DNA from: Polaromonas sp. 39-63-25
Lineage (GTDB): Bacteria; Pseudomonadota; Gammaproteobacteria; Burkholderiales; Burkholderiaceae_C
Direction of reading: 5' to 3'
Length of the DNA stretch: 64,000 nucleotides
Assembly (NCBI RefSeq): GCF_002278925.1
Contig: NZ_NCJH01000001.1
Coordinates: 248,001-312,000 of the forward strand
Every line of letters begins with the position of its first letter. Within the stretch, counting starts at the first letter, position 1. Shown in pieces: positions 29,137-40,507 of the stretch. The position numbers were made by a program, and so were the translations under genes. The notes beneath the pieces are model-generated. The model had not been told where the DNA came from, ran no database searches, and saw only the letters and a program-made list of their open reading frames with translations.

Positions 29137-30408
29137 TCAGATGTCAAACAACAGACGTGCCGGATCTTCCAGCGCTTCCTTCATCGCCACCAGACCGAGC
29201 ACGGCTTCACGGCCGTCGATGATGCGGTGGTCGTAGCTCATGGCGAGGTAGTTCATCGGACGGATCACGATCTGACCGTTCTCCACAACTGCGCGGTCCT
29301 TGGTGGCATGCACGCCCAGGATAGCCGACTGCGGCGGGTTGATGATAGGCGTCGACAACATGGATCCGAAGGTGCCACCGTTGGAAATCGAGAACGTGCC
29401 GCCGGTCATTTCTTCAATGCCCAGCTTGCCGTCCTGCGCTTTTTTCCCGAACTCGGCAATTTTCTTTTCGATGTCGGCAAAACTCATCTGGTCGGCATTG
29501 CGCAGGATGGGCACCACCAGGCCGCGCGGCGAACCAACGGCGATGCCGATGTCGAAGTAGCCGTGGTAGACGATGTCATTGCCGTCGACCGACGCATTGA
29601 TCACCGGGAATTTCTTCAGCGCATGCACGGCGGCTTTCACAAAGAAACTCATGAAGCCGATCTTGACGCCGTGTTCCTTGGTGAACTGGTCCTGGAACTT
29701 CTTGCGCATCTCCATGACGGGCGCCATGTTGACCTCGTTGAAGGTTGTCAGGATGGCATTGGTCGATTGCGATTGCAGCAGACGCTCGGCGATGCGGGCA
29801 CGCAGGCGGCTCATGGGCACGCGCTGCTCGGGGCGGTCACCCAGGCCGCTGGCCTTGGCAGGTACCGCCACTTGAGGCAAGGAAGTGGTTGGAGCGCCCG
29901 TCGGTATTGCGCTGGCAGCTACTGATTTAGGAGCAGACGGGGCGCCGCCGGCCACCGCACCCAGCACGTCGCCCTTGGTGACACGGCCGTCCTTGCCGGT
30001 CCCGGGAACCGAGCCGGAGGCCAGCTGGTTGTCGGCCATCAGCTTGGCCGCTGCGGGCATGGGTACACCGGCCATGCTGCCCCCAGCTGCGGCGGGCGCG
30101 GCTGCCGGGGTGGCTGCGACGGCGGCCGCAGGCGCTGCTGCGGCAGGTGCAGCAGCAGAGGCCTTGCCTTCGGTGTCGATCCGGGCAATCAGTTGTTCGG
30201 CCGTGACCGTGCCGCCGTCGGCGACCAGGATCTCGGACAGGACACCGGCGGCAGGCGCGGGCACTTCCAGCACCACCTTGTCGGTTTCGATCTCGATCAG
30301 GATTTCGTCGATGGCGATGGAATCGCCAACTTTTTTCTTCCACTGCAGCATGGTGGCTTCCGCCACGGATTCGGACAACTGCGGGACCTTGACTTCTACG
30401 ATAGCCAT
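29137..30408 (-). CDS. odhB: dihydrolipoyllysine succinyltransferase (E2)
   Basis: Core enzyme of 2-oxoglutarate dehydrogenase, transferring the succinyl group to CoA. The ATG at 30408 gives 423 residues from [21 protein letters not shown] lipoyl domain (ETDKVVLE, lipoyl Lys44) is followed by an Ala/Pro linker and a peripheral subunit-binding domain (about 115-152). After a second linker the catalytic domain carries [12 protein letters not shown] near the C-terminus. The second linker, residues about 158-177, is encoded by a family A repeat. It is also called sucB. Confidence 0.96.
   Translation of the reverse strand: MAIVEVKVPQLSESVAEATMLQWKKKVGDSIAIDEILIEIETDKVVLEVPAPAAGVLSEILVADGGTVTAEQLIARIDTEGKASAAAPAAAAPAAAVAATPAAAPAAAGGSMAGVPMPAAAKLMADNQLASGSVPGTGKDGRVTKGDVLGAVAGGAPSAPKSVAASAIPTGAPTTSLPQVAVPAKASGLGDRPEQRVPMSRLRARIAERLLQSQSTNAILTTFNEVNMAPVMEMRKKFQDQFTKEHGVKIGFMSFFVKAAVHALKKFPVINASVDGNDIVYHGYFDIGIAVGSPRGLVVPILRNADQMSFADIEKKIAEFGKKAQDGKLGIEEMTGGTFSISNGGTFGSMLSTPIINPPQSAILGVHATKDRAVVENGQIVIRPMNYLAMSYDHRIIDGREAVLGLVAMKEALEDPARLLFDI
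29878..29935 (-). repeat. family A repeat inside the odhB interdomain linker
   Basis: Read on the minus strand: TGCTCCTAAATCAGTAGCTG, then CCAGCGC, GACGGGCGCTCCAACCACTT. It follows the family layout of hairpin arms, GCGC block, GGGCNNNANCCACTT end, comparable to the copy at 48842-48898. It is more diverged than other copies. It encodes a flexible stretch between the subunit-binding and catalytic domains of OdhB. Confidence 0.55.
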
Positions 30409-30472
30409 TTGAATTCTTTCGGGTTGTGGGTTCGATGGGGTGCGCCGGCCGGCGCAGCCCTTTTCCATTTGT

Positions 30473-33352
30473 TTATTTGGTCAGGACAAAGCCCTTGAGC
30501 TTGCCGAAGGCGCCGTCGACCAGCGCTTTTTGCTGTTCCTGGTGCAGGTGCGAATAACCCACGGCCGGGGATGCCGAGGCCGCACGGCCCGAATAACCAA
30601 GCTTCTGGCCTTCGGCCATGTTTTCGTGGATGTAATGCTGCACGAAGAACCAGGCGCCCTGGTTCTGCGGCTCGTCCTGGCACCAGACGATGTCGGTGAC
30701 ATTCGGGTACTTCTTCAGCTCGGCCGCGAAGGCCTTGTGCGGGAAGGGGTAGAGCTGCTCCACACGCAGGAGGGCGACGTCGTCGACACCCTTTTCTTCG
30801 CGCTTCTTGGCCAGGTCGTAGTAGACCTTGCCCGAACAGGCGACCACACGCTTGACCTTGTCGGCCTTGAGCCCGCCGCTGTCGGGGATCACCGTCTGAA
30901 AACCGCCCTTGGTGAACTCGGACAGCGGCGAGGTGGCGTCCTTGTTGCGCAGCAGCGACTTGGGCGTCATGATGACCAGCGGCTTGCGCAGGTTGCGCAC
31001 CATCTGGCGGCGCAACACGTGGAAGATCTGGCTGGCCGTGGTCGGCTGGACCACCTGCATGTTGGTGTCGGCCGACAGCTGCATGAAACGCTCCAGGCGC
31101 GCCGAGCTGTGCTCCGGCCCCTGGCCTTCATAGCCGTGCGGCAGCATCAGCGTGATGCCGTTGACACGGCCCCACTTGACCTCGCCCGAGGCGATGAACT
31201 GGTCAATCACGACCTGTGCGCCATTGGCGAAGTCGCCGAACTGGGCTTCCCAGATCACCAGCGTGTTCGGATCGTTGGAGGCATAGCCGTATTCGAACGC
31301 CAGCACCGCCTCCTCCGACAGGATGGAGTCGATGACCACAAACGGGGCCTGGTTCTCGGCCACGTTCTGCAGCGGCACATAGGTGCCGGTGTCCCATTTC
31401 TCGCGGCTCTGGTCGTGGATCACCGAATGGCGGTGGGTGAAGGTGCCGCGTCCGCAGTCCTCACCGGACAGGCGCACCGGGTAGCCGCTGGCCACCAGCG
31501 AGGCCAGCGCCATGTGTTCGCCCATGCCCCAGTCCACCGGAATGTCACCGCGGCCCATGGCTGCGCGGTCGTCGTACACCTTCTTGACGAGCTGGTGGGC
31601 GGTGACCGTCGTCGGTATGGTGCTGATCTTTTCGGACAGGCGTTTCCACTCGGCCATCGGAATGGCGGTGTCGCCGGCGTCGGTCCACTTCTTGCCCAGG
31701 TAGGGGCTCCAGTCCACCGCGTACTTGCTCTTGAAGTTGGTGATGACCGGGTCGAAGGTGCTTTTACCGGCGTCCAGCGCGGCGCGCACGGCCTTGACCA
31801 TGTCGTCACCCAACGCCTCGCCCATGCCCTGGGCCGCCAGCTTGTCGGCGTACAGCTTGCGGGTACCGGGGTGTTGCGCAATTTTCTTGTACATCAGCGG
31901 CTGGGTGAGCGCCGGCGTGTCCTGCTCGTTGTGGCCGAGCTTGCGGAAACAGATGATGTCCACCACGACGTCCTTCTGGAACTCCATGCGGAACTCGAGC
32001 GCGAGCTGGGTCGCCAGCACCACGGCTTCCGGATCGTCGCCGTTGACATGGAGCACGGGCGCCTCGATCATCTTGACGACGTCGGTGCAATACAGCGTGG
32101 AGCGGCTGTCGCGCGGGTCGCTGGTGGTGAATCCGATCTGGTTGTTGATCACGATGTGCACCGTGCCGCCGGTGGAGTAACCCCGGGTCTCGGCCAGGGC
32201 CAGGGTTTCCATGACCACGCCCTGCCCTGCGAACGCAGCATCGCCGTGCACCAGCACCGGCAACACCTGCAGGCCCTTGGGGTCGGCGCGGCGGTCCATG
32301 CGGGCGCGCACCGAGCCTTCGACCACCGGGTTGACGATTTCGAGGTGCGAGGGATTGAACGCCAGGCTCAGATGCACCGGCCCGCCGGGGGTGGTGACGT
32401 CGGAGCTGAAACCCTGGTGGTATTTGACGTCGCCGCTCGGAAGGTCTTCAGGGGCGGTGTGCTCGAACTCGGCAAACAGGTCGGCCGGCACCTTGCCCAG
32501 CGAGTTGACCAGCACGTTCAGGCGGCCGCGGTGGGCCATGCCGATCACGATTTCCTGCACGCCGATGCTGCCGCCGCGCTGGATCAGCTCGTCCATGCTG
32601 GCGATGAAGCTCTCGCCGCCTTCGAGCGAGAAGCGTTTTTGCCCGACATATTTGGTGTGGAGGAAGCGCTCCAGGCCTTCCGCCGCCGAGAGGCGGTCCA
32701 GGATGTGGCGCTTTTTTTCCGGCGTGAAGTTGGGCTTGCTGCGGATGGCTTCGAGTTTTTGCTGCCACCAGCGCTTCTGGTTCTGGTCCGTCATGTACAT
32801 GTACTCGGCACCGATGGTGCCGCAGTAGGTCTCGCGCAGCGCATTGAGCAGCTCGCGCAGGCTCATGGTTTCCTTGCCGAAGAAGGTGTTGCTGGTGTTG
32901 AACACCGCTTCCTGGTCGGCATCGGCGAACCCGTAGAAAGACGGGTCGAGCTCGGGAATGTTGTCGCGCTCGGTGCGTTTGAGGGGGTCCAGGTCGGCCC
33001 AGCGGGCACCGACGTTGCGGTAGGCGGCAATCAGCTGCTGGACGGCGGTGCGTTTGCGTCCCCACTCGGAGTCGGCGGTGGAAGCACCCACCACACGGGT
33101 CACGCCCTGCTTGGCACGTTCGGCGAAAGCGTTGACAACCGGCAGGTGCGGCACGTCCCTGGCGTTGCTGCCGTCAACGGCGGGCACATTTTGCAGGGCG
33201 TCGAAATACTCGCGCCAGTTGTCGGGCACGCTGCCGGGGTTGGCAAGGTAGTTTTCGTACATCTCTTCGACATAGGGCGCATTGCCGCCGAAGAGATAGG
33301 TGTTGCCTTGATAGGCCGAATAGACGGACGACGCCGCCGGGCTTGAACTCAT
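30473..33352 (-). CDS. odhA: 2-oxoglutarate dehydrogenase E1 component
   Basis: Thiamine-diphosphate enzyme of the TCA cycle that decarboxylates 2-oxoglutarate. The 959-residue length and the N-terminal E2-binding segment ([20 protein letters not shown]) are typical. Further landmarks are [17 protein letters not shown], the thiamine region with [14 protein letters not shown] and [11 protein letters not shown], and [19 protein letters not shown] near the C-terminus. odhB starts 64 bases after its stop. It is also called sucA. Confidence 0.97.
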   Translation of the reverse strand: MSSSPAASSVYSAYQGNTYLFGGNAPYVEEMYENYLANPGSVPDNWREYFDALQNVPAVDGSNARDVPHLPVVNAFAERAKQGVTRVVGASTADSEWGRKRTAVQQLIAAYRNVGARWADLDPLKRTERDNIPELDPSFYGFADADQEAVFNTSNTFFGKETMSLRELLNALRETYCGTIGAEYMYMTDQNQKRWWQQKLEAIRSKPNFTPEKKRHILDRLSAAEGLERFLHTKYVGQKRFSLEGGESFIASMDELIQRGGSIGVQEIVIGMAHRGRLNVLVNSLGKVPADLFAEFEHTAPEDLPSGDVKYHQGFSSDVTTPGGPVHLSLAFNPSHLEIVNPVVEGSVRARMDRRADPKGLQVLPVLVHGDAAFAGQGVVMETLALAETRGYSTGGTVHIVINNQIGFTTSDPRDSRSTLYCTDVVKMIEAPVLHVNGDDPEAVVLATQLALEFRMEFQKDVVVDIICFRKLGHNEQDTPALTQPLMYKKIAQHPGTRKLYADKLAAQGMGEALGDDMVKAVRAALDAGKSTFDPVITNFKSKYAVDWSPYLGKKWTDAGDTAIPMAEWKRLSEKISTIPTTVTAHQLVKKVYDDRAAMGRGDIPVDWGMGEHMALASLVASGYPVRLSGEDCGRGTFTHRHSVIHDQSREKWDTGTYVPLQNVAENQAPFVVIDSILSEEAVLAFEYGYASNDPNTLVIWEAQFGDFANGAQVVIDQFIASGEVKWGRVNGITLMLPHGYEGQGPEHSSARLERFMQLSADTNMQVVQPTTASQIFHVLRRQMVRNLRKPLVIMTPKSLLRNKDATSPLSEFTKGGFQTVIPDSGGLKADKVKRVVACSGKVYYDLAKKREEKGVDDVALLRVEQLYPFPHKAFAAELKKYPNVTDIVWCQDEPQNQGAWFFVQHYIHENMAEGQKLGYSGRAASASPAVGYSHLHQEQQKALVDGAFGKLKGFVLTK

Positions 33353-33720
33353 TACGCTGACCTCCGTTTCCCTTGGGGAAACATTAGCTGGCCACAGCAG
33401 GATGTGGCTGGTTGATTAACCTTCCGCAACACGGCTTGACCGATTAGCGGATGCGACTGTGGCAAGGAAGGGCCTTCAGAAACACACTTGATTGTGCCAC
33501 CGAATGCCGAAATGACGAAACCAGGGCCCCCCACCGGGCGCCCGGTTTTGTCATGCATCTGTCAGTTGACGGCTGGACCCAACGCCAGGCGTCCCAAACC
33601 ACGCCGGCAGACCGAAACATCGGCAGGCGTGGAGAAAGTCACTGTAATAAATGCTGCTTTTGTGTTACCGCGTGATATAAAACCTTCGGCGTCCAATGGT
33701 TTTTCCTGGGTCCGTTGCCT
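33353..33720. other. divergent intergenic region between odhA and the Slam-like gene
   Basis: These 368 bases must hold the odhA and Slam-like promoters. I see a small stem-loop (GCCACA/TGTGGC at about 33392-33410), a strong hairpin at 33512-33554, and a further arm pair CCACGCC/GGCGTGG (about 33599-33634). No convincing gene is present. I could not match the fold to a riboswitch I know. Confidence 0.5.
33512..33554. repeat. long imperfect hairpin upstream of the Slam-like gene
   Basis: ATGACGAAACC at 33512-33522 pairs with GGTTTTGTCAT at 33544-33554; the single difference becomes a G-U pair in RNA. The inside contains the 14-base palindrome ACCGGGCGCCCGGT (33533-33546). No T-run follows on either strand, so it is not an obvious intrinsic terminator. 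Confidence 0.65.
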
Positions 33721-35049
33721 ATGTCATTCAAACGCTTCATTTTTCTGCTGTCTGTTGCCTGGTTTTCCGCAACGCTTGCCGGCGCGGCGCATGCCGAAGC
33801 CGACGTACTGGTTCGTGAATCGCTGGCGCTGGTGGAAAAGGGCAAGGCGCAACAGGCGTTTGACCAGCTCGCCGCTGTGGAGGAAAAACGCGCGGGCGAC
33901 CCTGACTTTGACACCGTCCTGGGCATTGCCGCCAATGACACCGGCCAGTTCACGCGTGCCGTGTTTGCGCTTGAACGGGTGCTGACGGTCCAGCCGGGCA
34001 ACTCGCGCGCCCGCGCCGAACTGGGCCGCGCCCTGTTTGCGCTGGGCGACAACCAGGCCGCGCGGCAAGTGCTGCAAGAAACAAAACGGGACGCCATCCC
34101 TGCCGAGGTGGCCCGCAAGATCGACGAATTCCTGCAGGCCATCGACCGCAATGAAGAGGCCGCCAGGTCTTCTGTCAGGGCCTATGTCGAAACCGTCGCA
34201 GGCATCGACAGCAATATCAACAGCGGTCCTGGCAATGCCAACGTCGCCGTGCCATCGCTCGGGGGACTGATACTGACCCTGGGCCCGACCAGTGTCAAAT
34301 TGAAGGACGATTTTTACAGCCTGGGCGCCGGCGTCTCCGGACGTTTCGTGATCGACCCGCGCCTGTCGCTGATTGCCAGCGCTTCCGGCAACTACCGCTT
34401 CAACAACGACTACAACGATTTCGACACCCGCCAGTTTGACGTGAGCGGCGGGGCCAGCTACCGGGTCGGCAAGGACGAGTTCACCGCGGCAGTCCAGATC
34501 GGGACCTATACCGCCGACAACACCACCGTGCGCGACCAGCGCGGCTTGGTGGGCGAATGGACCCACCGGCCGGACGCCGCCAGCCAGTGGACCACCTACC
34601 TGCAGCTGTCCACCCTGCGTTACCCCGGCCAGAATCTGCGGGATGCCAACCGCCATGTGCTGGGCACGTCCTACGCGAGGGCGTTTCGGGGCGGGCTGGT
34701 GGTTTTTGGCGGCTTGTACGCCGGCACCGAAAACGAGCGGGCATCCGGCGTGCCGCATCTCGGACACCGGCTCGCAGGCCTGCGCGCCGGTCTGCAGCAG
34801 TCCATCAACGCGGACGTGGACCTGTTCGCCAACGCCGGGTATGAAACGCGCCACCACGGCGGCGCCGACCCGTATTTCCTGGTGAACCGCCGTGACCGGC
34901 AGACCAACCTGAATCTGGGCCTGACCTGGGTTCCTGTCGTGAGCTGGCGCGTGACACCGCAGCTGTCGCTGCTGAGGACAAACTCCAACATCTCCATTTC
35001 AGATTTCAGCAAGCGCGTGCTGTCCGTGACCGTGCGCAAGGATTTCTAG
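33721..35049 (+). CDS. Slam-like TPR and outer-membrane beta-barrel protein (DUF560 type)
   Basis: Predicted outer-membrane transporter, 442 residues. The ATG at 33721 is preferred over an in-frame TTG two codons earlier. A Sec signal peptide (cleavage near HAEAD, residue 24) is followed by a periplasmic TPR-like region (about 25-140, AFALERVLTVQPGNSRARAE) and a barrel region from about 155 (YVETVAGIDSNINSG). Many alternating beta strands end in KRVLSVTVRKDF, with terminal Phe as in outer-membrane barrels. The NSNISISDFSKR segment before the end resembles the DUF560 C-terminus. Slam proteins export or flip surface proteins. The adjacent FecR-domain gene, 69 bases downstream, is the likely cargo. 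Family placement is by recognition only. Confidence 0.75.
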   Translation: MSFKRFIFLLSVAWFSATLAGAAHAEADVLVRESLALVEKGKAQQAFDQLAAVEEKRAGDPDFDTVLGIAANDTGQFTRAVFALERVLTVQPGNSRARAELGRALFALGDNQAARQVLQETKRDAIPAEVARKIDEFLQAIDRNEEAARSSVRAYVETVAGIDSNINSGPGNANVAVPSLGGLILTLGPTSVKLKDDFYSLGAGVSGRFVIDPRLSLIASASGNYRFNNDYNDFDTRQFDVSGGASYRVGKDEFTAAVQIGTYTADNTTVRDQRGLVGEWTHRPDAASQWTTYLQLSTLRYPGQNLRDANRHVLGTSYARAFRGGLVVFGGLYAGTENERASGVPHLGHRLAGLRAGLQQSINADVDLFANAGYETRHHGGADPYFLVNRRDRQTNLNLGLTWVPVVSWRVTPQLSLLRTNSNISISDFSKRVLSVTVRKDF

Positions 35050-35118
35050 GCAGACGCACCCGCCGTTGCCGTTTCCCCCCCCCGCTCCGCCATCCAACGA
35101 TCCGCCAGGGCCCACATC

Positions 35119-36495
35119 ATGAAACCACACTTCCCGCTGAAAAATGCCGCCCTGCTGACGGCACTGGTGAGCGCCTGGCCGCTGCAGGTACATGCGCTGG
35201 CCGGGATCGCCCAATTCACTGCCGGTGAAGTCAACGTCCGGCAGGCGGATGGCAAGACCATCGCCCTGGCCAAGGGCGGCAGCATCGACAGCGGTCACGC
35301 CATCGTCACTGGTGGCAACGGCCGGGCCCAGGTCCGGTTCACCGATGGTGGCCTGGTTTCACTGCAGCCCAACACCGAGTTCAAGATTGCCAACTATGTG
35401 GACCAGAACAACCCCAAGGAAGACCGCTTCCTCGTTGACCTGCTGCGCGGCAGCATGCGCGCCATCACCGGCCTGATCGGCAAACGCAACCGGGACAACT
35501 ACCGGCTCACCACCACCACCGCCACCATCGGCATCCGCGGCTCGGGCTTCAAGGTCGGCTACAACCCGGATGGCTCGCTCGGCATCACCAGCGAGCTGGA
35601 CAAAATTGAAGTCTGCAACCAGAGCGGCTGCATAGGCCTGGTGGCAGGAGAGTCGTTGAAGGTTCTCGACAATGTGACGCCACCGGTGCGTACCAGCGAA
35701 CAGCCCAAGGTCGAGACGCCCGTTACCACGAAGGATCCTGTCGTTGTGGGCGACAAGGTGGACCAGGCGGGCAAGATAAAAGTTGTGACCGAAAAAGTGG
35801 AAGCAGCAACCACCACAACCACCACCAAAACAACTACCACCACAACGACGTCTCCTGTCGAGCGCACCTTCACGGACATCCAGGTCGCGGCAGTCGGCGT
35901 CAACAGCGGCTCGGCATACACCCTGACGACCAGCACCGGAGCCACGACCGTTTTCAGCGACAACAAACTGCTCAAGCTGCAGGACACCGGGGCCAACACG
36001 CCGAAGTGGTCGGAAGCCGGCACAGCGCAGCCGGTGACCAGTTTCAAGTCTGTCGGCAATGTGAGTGACGCCAACTTCATCGGCTGGGGAATGTGGACCA
36101 CCGGTCAGAAAGAAGATCCGAGCGTCCTCTCGCTGGACAACGTGCACTACGTCGCAGGACGGCCCACGTCACAGACAGAACTTTCCGCACTGTCCTACAG
36201 CGGCGTTGCCAACTACACGCTGGCGGGCAACACGGCCCCCACGCAAAACGGTATTGCCGGCACGCTCAACAGCGCGACCTTCTCGGTCAATTTCCAGACG
36301 GGCTATACCATCTCGGTGGCCATCAACACCTCGTTCGGCAACTTCACGGACTCGGCATCCGGCAGCACGCCGTCCTTCAATGGCACCTATATCAAGGGCA
36401 TGTTCGTCGGCACCAATGCCGCGTATGCGGGCCTGACCTACGCCAAGAACCCCGGGGCCGGCTTGATCACCGGCGCGGTGGTTTTCAAGAAGTAG
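35119..36495 (+). CDS. secreted FecR-domain protein with TbpB-like C-terminal barrel, candidate Slam cargo
   Basis: Predicted exported protein of 458 residues. A Sec signal peptide ends near VHA (residue 26) and has no lipobox cysteine, so it is probably not lipidated. The FecR domain covers about 33-185 (SIDSGHAIVTGGNGRAQVRF, TTATIGIRGSGFKV). A charged region leads to a poly-Thr linker (231-245). The C-terminal 200 residues are beta-rich, and the end (GMFVGTNAAYAGLTYA, then ITGAVVFKK) resembles the last strands of TbpB-type eight-stranded barrels, the handle recognised by Slam. There is no anti-sigma or TonB context, so classical iron-dicitrate signalling is unlikely. The barrel assignment is an inference. 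Confidence 0.7.
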   Translation: MKPHFPLKNAALLTALVSAWPLQVHALAGIAQFTAGEVNVRQADGKTIALAKGGSIDSGHAIVTGGNGRAQVRFTDGGLVSLQPNTEFKIANYVDQNNPKEDRFLVDLLRGSMRAITGLIGKRNRDNYRLTTTTATIGIRGSGFKVGYNPDGSLGITSELDKIEVCNQSGCIGLVAGESLKVLDNVTPPVRTSEQPKVETPVTTKDPVVVGDKVDQAGKIKVVTEKVEAATTTTTTKTTTTTTTSPVERTFTDIQVAAVGVNSGSAYTLTTSTGATTVFSDNKLLKLQDTGANTPKWSEAGTAQPVTSFKSVGNVSDANFIGWGMWTTGQKEDPSVLSLDNVHYVAGRPTSQTELSALSYSGVANYTLAGNTAPTQNGIAGTLNSATFSVNFQTGYTISVAINTSFGNFTDSASGSTPSFNGTYIKGMFVGTNAAYAGLTYAKNPGAGLITGAVVFKK

Positions 36496-36514
36496 CCTGA
36501 CTCCGGTCGCTGGC

Positions 36515-36538
36515 GACCGCGACTGCGACTGCGACTGC
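36515..36538 (+). repeat. short GACTGC hexanucleotide tandem repeat
   Basis: Four six-base units (GACCGC once, then GACTGC three times) lie 20 bases after the FecR-protein stop codon. Just upstream is a perfect small hairpin GGTCGC-TG-GCGACC (36505-36518). It is non-coding and could vary by slippage. Confidence 0.7.
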
Positions 36539-36585
36539 GTGACTCCACCTGCTCCACCCGCGCGAGGCCGCTGAAACAGTTGGAA

Positions 36586-36641
36586 TGCTATATTTTTTAT
36601 AGCTTATGGCGCACGCGCCAGAAGGGCAAGCACTACTTTTT
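36586..36641 (+). repeat. family A dispersed palindromic repeat between the FecR gene and prpE
   Basis: Starts TGCTATATTTTTTATAGCTT, a near-perfect hairpin, followed by ATGGCGCACGCGCC, AGAAGGGCAAGCACT and a T-run. It lies between two convergent genes (FecR protein plus, prpE minus) and could contribute to termination on both sides. Confidence 0.75.
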
Positions 36642-36664
36642 CATCAAAAAGCCAGCCCGGGCGT

Positions 36665-38578
<1,914 letters not shown>

Positions 38579-38607
38579 GCGCTGTCTCCAGTTTTTGGTT
38601 TCACGAT

Positions 38608-39585
38608 TCAGATTTTGACCACGATGCGGCCGCGGACCTTGCCCGCCATCAAGTCGGCGGCTTTTTCCGCAGCCCGGCTCAGCGGCACTTCTTCCACAAT
38701 GGCTTCGAGTTTCGCCGGGTCCAGGTCCGTCGCCAGCCTGTCCCAAGCCTGCTGGCGGCGCGCCAAGGGGGCCATCACGCTGTCGATGCCGGCCAGCGTC
38801 ACGCCACGCAGGATGAAAGGCAGCACCGTGGCCGGAAAATCCGCGCCCTGGGCCAGCCCGCAGGCCGCCACCACGCCGCCGTAACGCGTTTGCGCGCAGG
38901 CATTGGCCAGCGTGTGCGAGCCTACTGCGTCCACCACCGCGGCCCAGCGTTCCTTTTGCAACGGCTTGCCCGGTGCGGCCAGCTCGGCCCGGTCCATCAC
39001 GGTGCCCGCGCCCAGCTGTTTCAGATAACTTTCCTCACTGGCCTTGCCCGTGGCCGCCACCACGTGGTAACCGAGCTTGCCCAGCAGCGCCACCGTCACG
39101 CTGCCCACGCCGCCGGTGGCACCCGTGACCAGCACCTCGCCGTCGCCGGGCTTCAGGCCATGCTTTTCCAGCGCCAGCACACACAGCATGGCCGTGTAAC
39201 CCGCCGTGCCAATGGCCATCGCCTGCCGCGTGGTGAAGGCGGCCGGCAACCTGACCAGCCAGTCGCCCTGCAGGCGCGCCCGCTCGGCCAACAAGCCCCA
39301 GCGCGTCTCGCCCAGGCCCCAGCCGTTGTGGATGAAGGGGTCGCCGGCTTTCCAGTCCGGGTGGCTGGATTCGAGCACCGTGCCCGCACCGTCAATACCC
39401 GCCACCATGGGCCAGTTGCGCACCACCGGGCCCGTGTTGGTGATGGCCAGCCCATCCTTGTAGTTCAGGGTCGAATACTCGACCTCCACCAGCACATCGC
39501 CGGTGGGCAGTTCGGCCTCATCAAGGGAAACAAGCGCGGCAGAAAAGCCGGCGTCGGACTTGTTGAGTTGCAGGGCTTTGAACAC
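38608..39585 (-). CDS. acuI: acrylyl-CoA reductase (NADPH), AcuI/YhdH family
   Basis: Zinc-free medium-chain reductase expected to reduce acryloyl-CoA to propionyl-CoA. The 325 residues start MFKALQLNKSDAGFSAALVS from a GTG codon. The NADPH-binding motif is TGATGGVGSVTVALL, and the family segments STLNYKDGLAITNTGPVVR and GIDGAGTV are present. No zinc-binding cysteines are seen. It lies directly upstream of prpE on the same strand, so the pair could convert acrylate through acryloyl-CoA to propionyl-CoA. Confidence 0.88.
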   Translation of the reverse strand: MFKALQLNKSDAGFSAALVSLDEAELPTGDVLVEVEYSTLNYKDGLAITNTGPVVRNWPMVAGIDGAGTVLESSHPDWKAGDPFIHNGWGLGETRWGLLAERARLQGDWLVRLPAAFTTRQAMAIGTAGYTAMLCVLALEKHGLKPGDGEVLVTGATGGVGSVTVALLGKLGYHVVAATGKASEESYLKQLGAGTVMDRAELAAPGKPLQKERWAAVVDAVGSHTLANACAQTRYGGVVAACGLAQGADFPATVLPFILRGVTLAGIDSVMAPLARRQQAWDRLATDLDPAKLEAIVEEVPLSRAAEKAADLMAGKVRGRIVVKI

Positions 39586-39827
39586 GGCTGTCTCCGGTTA
39601 TTTCCAAACTGAATTCATAATTATTTATAACAGACTTGCACGGGGCTGACAGGGTCTTTCAGGACAGCCCGATGACGCCGTTGGTATGCTGGAAGCGGCC
39701 AGCTCCGATAAAAAGCGAGCCCACGGCCGTGGCGGGAACAGCAACTGGGACACTCGCCGTCGGAAAAAGTGGGAAGACCCAGCCGCGGAGCCCACACCCC
39801 GGGGGCGGGCAGGGCTCCTCGACGACG

Positions 39828-40322
39828 TTAGAACTCCAGCGTGCCGGCGATCGCCTTGATGCCGGCCTGAGCGCATACCTCATCAACTTCGCCGCCAGGG
39901 GCGCCGGAAACACCGATGGCGCCATAAATGGAGCCGCCGCCCTCGATCAGAAGACCACCGCCCACCGCAAGCATGCGTGACACGCCGCGAATGCCGCTCA
40001 TGGGCTTGCCGGCCTCGGTCTGCGCCGCGAGCGCCAGGGTGGACGTGCGAAAACTGACGGCCGTCCACGCCTTGTTGGTGGCAACGTCCACGGTGTGCGG
40101 ACCCGCGAAACGGTCACGCAGAAAGACCTGGGTCAGGCCGGCACGGTCAACCACGGCAACGCCGACCTGGTAGCCCTGCGTGCGGCAAGCCTCCATCGCC
40201 GCCCTGGCTGCTGTCAGCGCCGTTTCCGGCGTGAGCGACTTGGTCTGAAACGTTGCCTGTTGTGCAAAGGCGAGGCCGGCCAACCCGAAGAGTACAGGGG
40301 CCAGAAAGGTTGAAGTACGCAT
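39828..40322 (-). CDS. exported GlcG/HbpS-family protein
   Basis: The ATG at 40322 with an AGGAG site gives 164 residues. A Sec signal peptide (MRTSTFLAPVLFGLAGLAFA) is followed by the GlcG/HbpS alpha-beta domain with ALTAARAAMEACRTQGYQVG, VVDRAGLTQVFLRDRFAG and VGGGLLIEGGGSIYGAIGVS. Family members include the haem-binding HbpS and glycolate-locus GlcG; ligand and role here are unknown. The 242 bases downstream (39586-39827) hold no gene, only a GC-rich arm pair around 39799-39817. Confidence 0.85.
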   Translation of the reverse strand: MRTSTFLAPVLFGLAGLAFAQQATFQTKSLTPETALTAARAAMEACRTQGYQVGVAVVDRAGLTQVFLRDRFAGPHTVDVATNKAWTAVSFRTSTLALAAQTEAGKPMSGIRGVSRMLAVGGGLLIEGGGSIYGAIGVSGAPGGEVDEVCAQAGIKAIAGTLEF

Positions 40323-40507
40323 GGATGTATCTCCTGCAGATGGCTGGGTTGACGAATAGACGGGACTTCCATAGGCCTGGCGAGCCGCGCGGGAGAGTTC
40401 CAGCTTTTCATCCCCCACGCAGGAAGGACAAGTCCACCGCCATCTTAGCGGTCGGAGCCGATTTGGCCAAAGCCGCTTCACCAGCTCCGCCACCGGGAGT
40501 CAGCGTG

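Noticed and set aside
30440-33346. 968-codon plus-strand open frame opposite odhA
   Set aside because: It mirrors the certain odhA gene. Its protein is rich in His, Gly, Val and Arg with no recognisable domain, as expected from the antisense of a GC-rich gene.
35119-36495. FecR-domain protein as an anti-sigma regulator of iron-dicitrate type
   Set aside because: It has a cleavable signal peptide, a secreted architecture and no neighbouring ECF sigma factor or TonB receptor.
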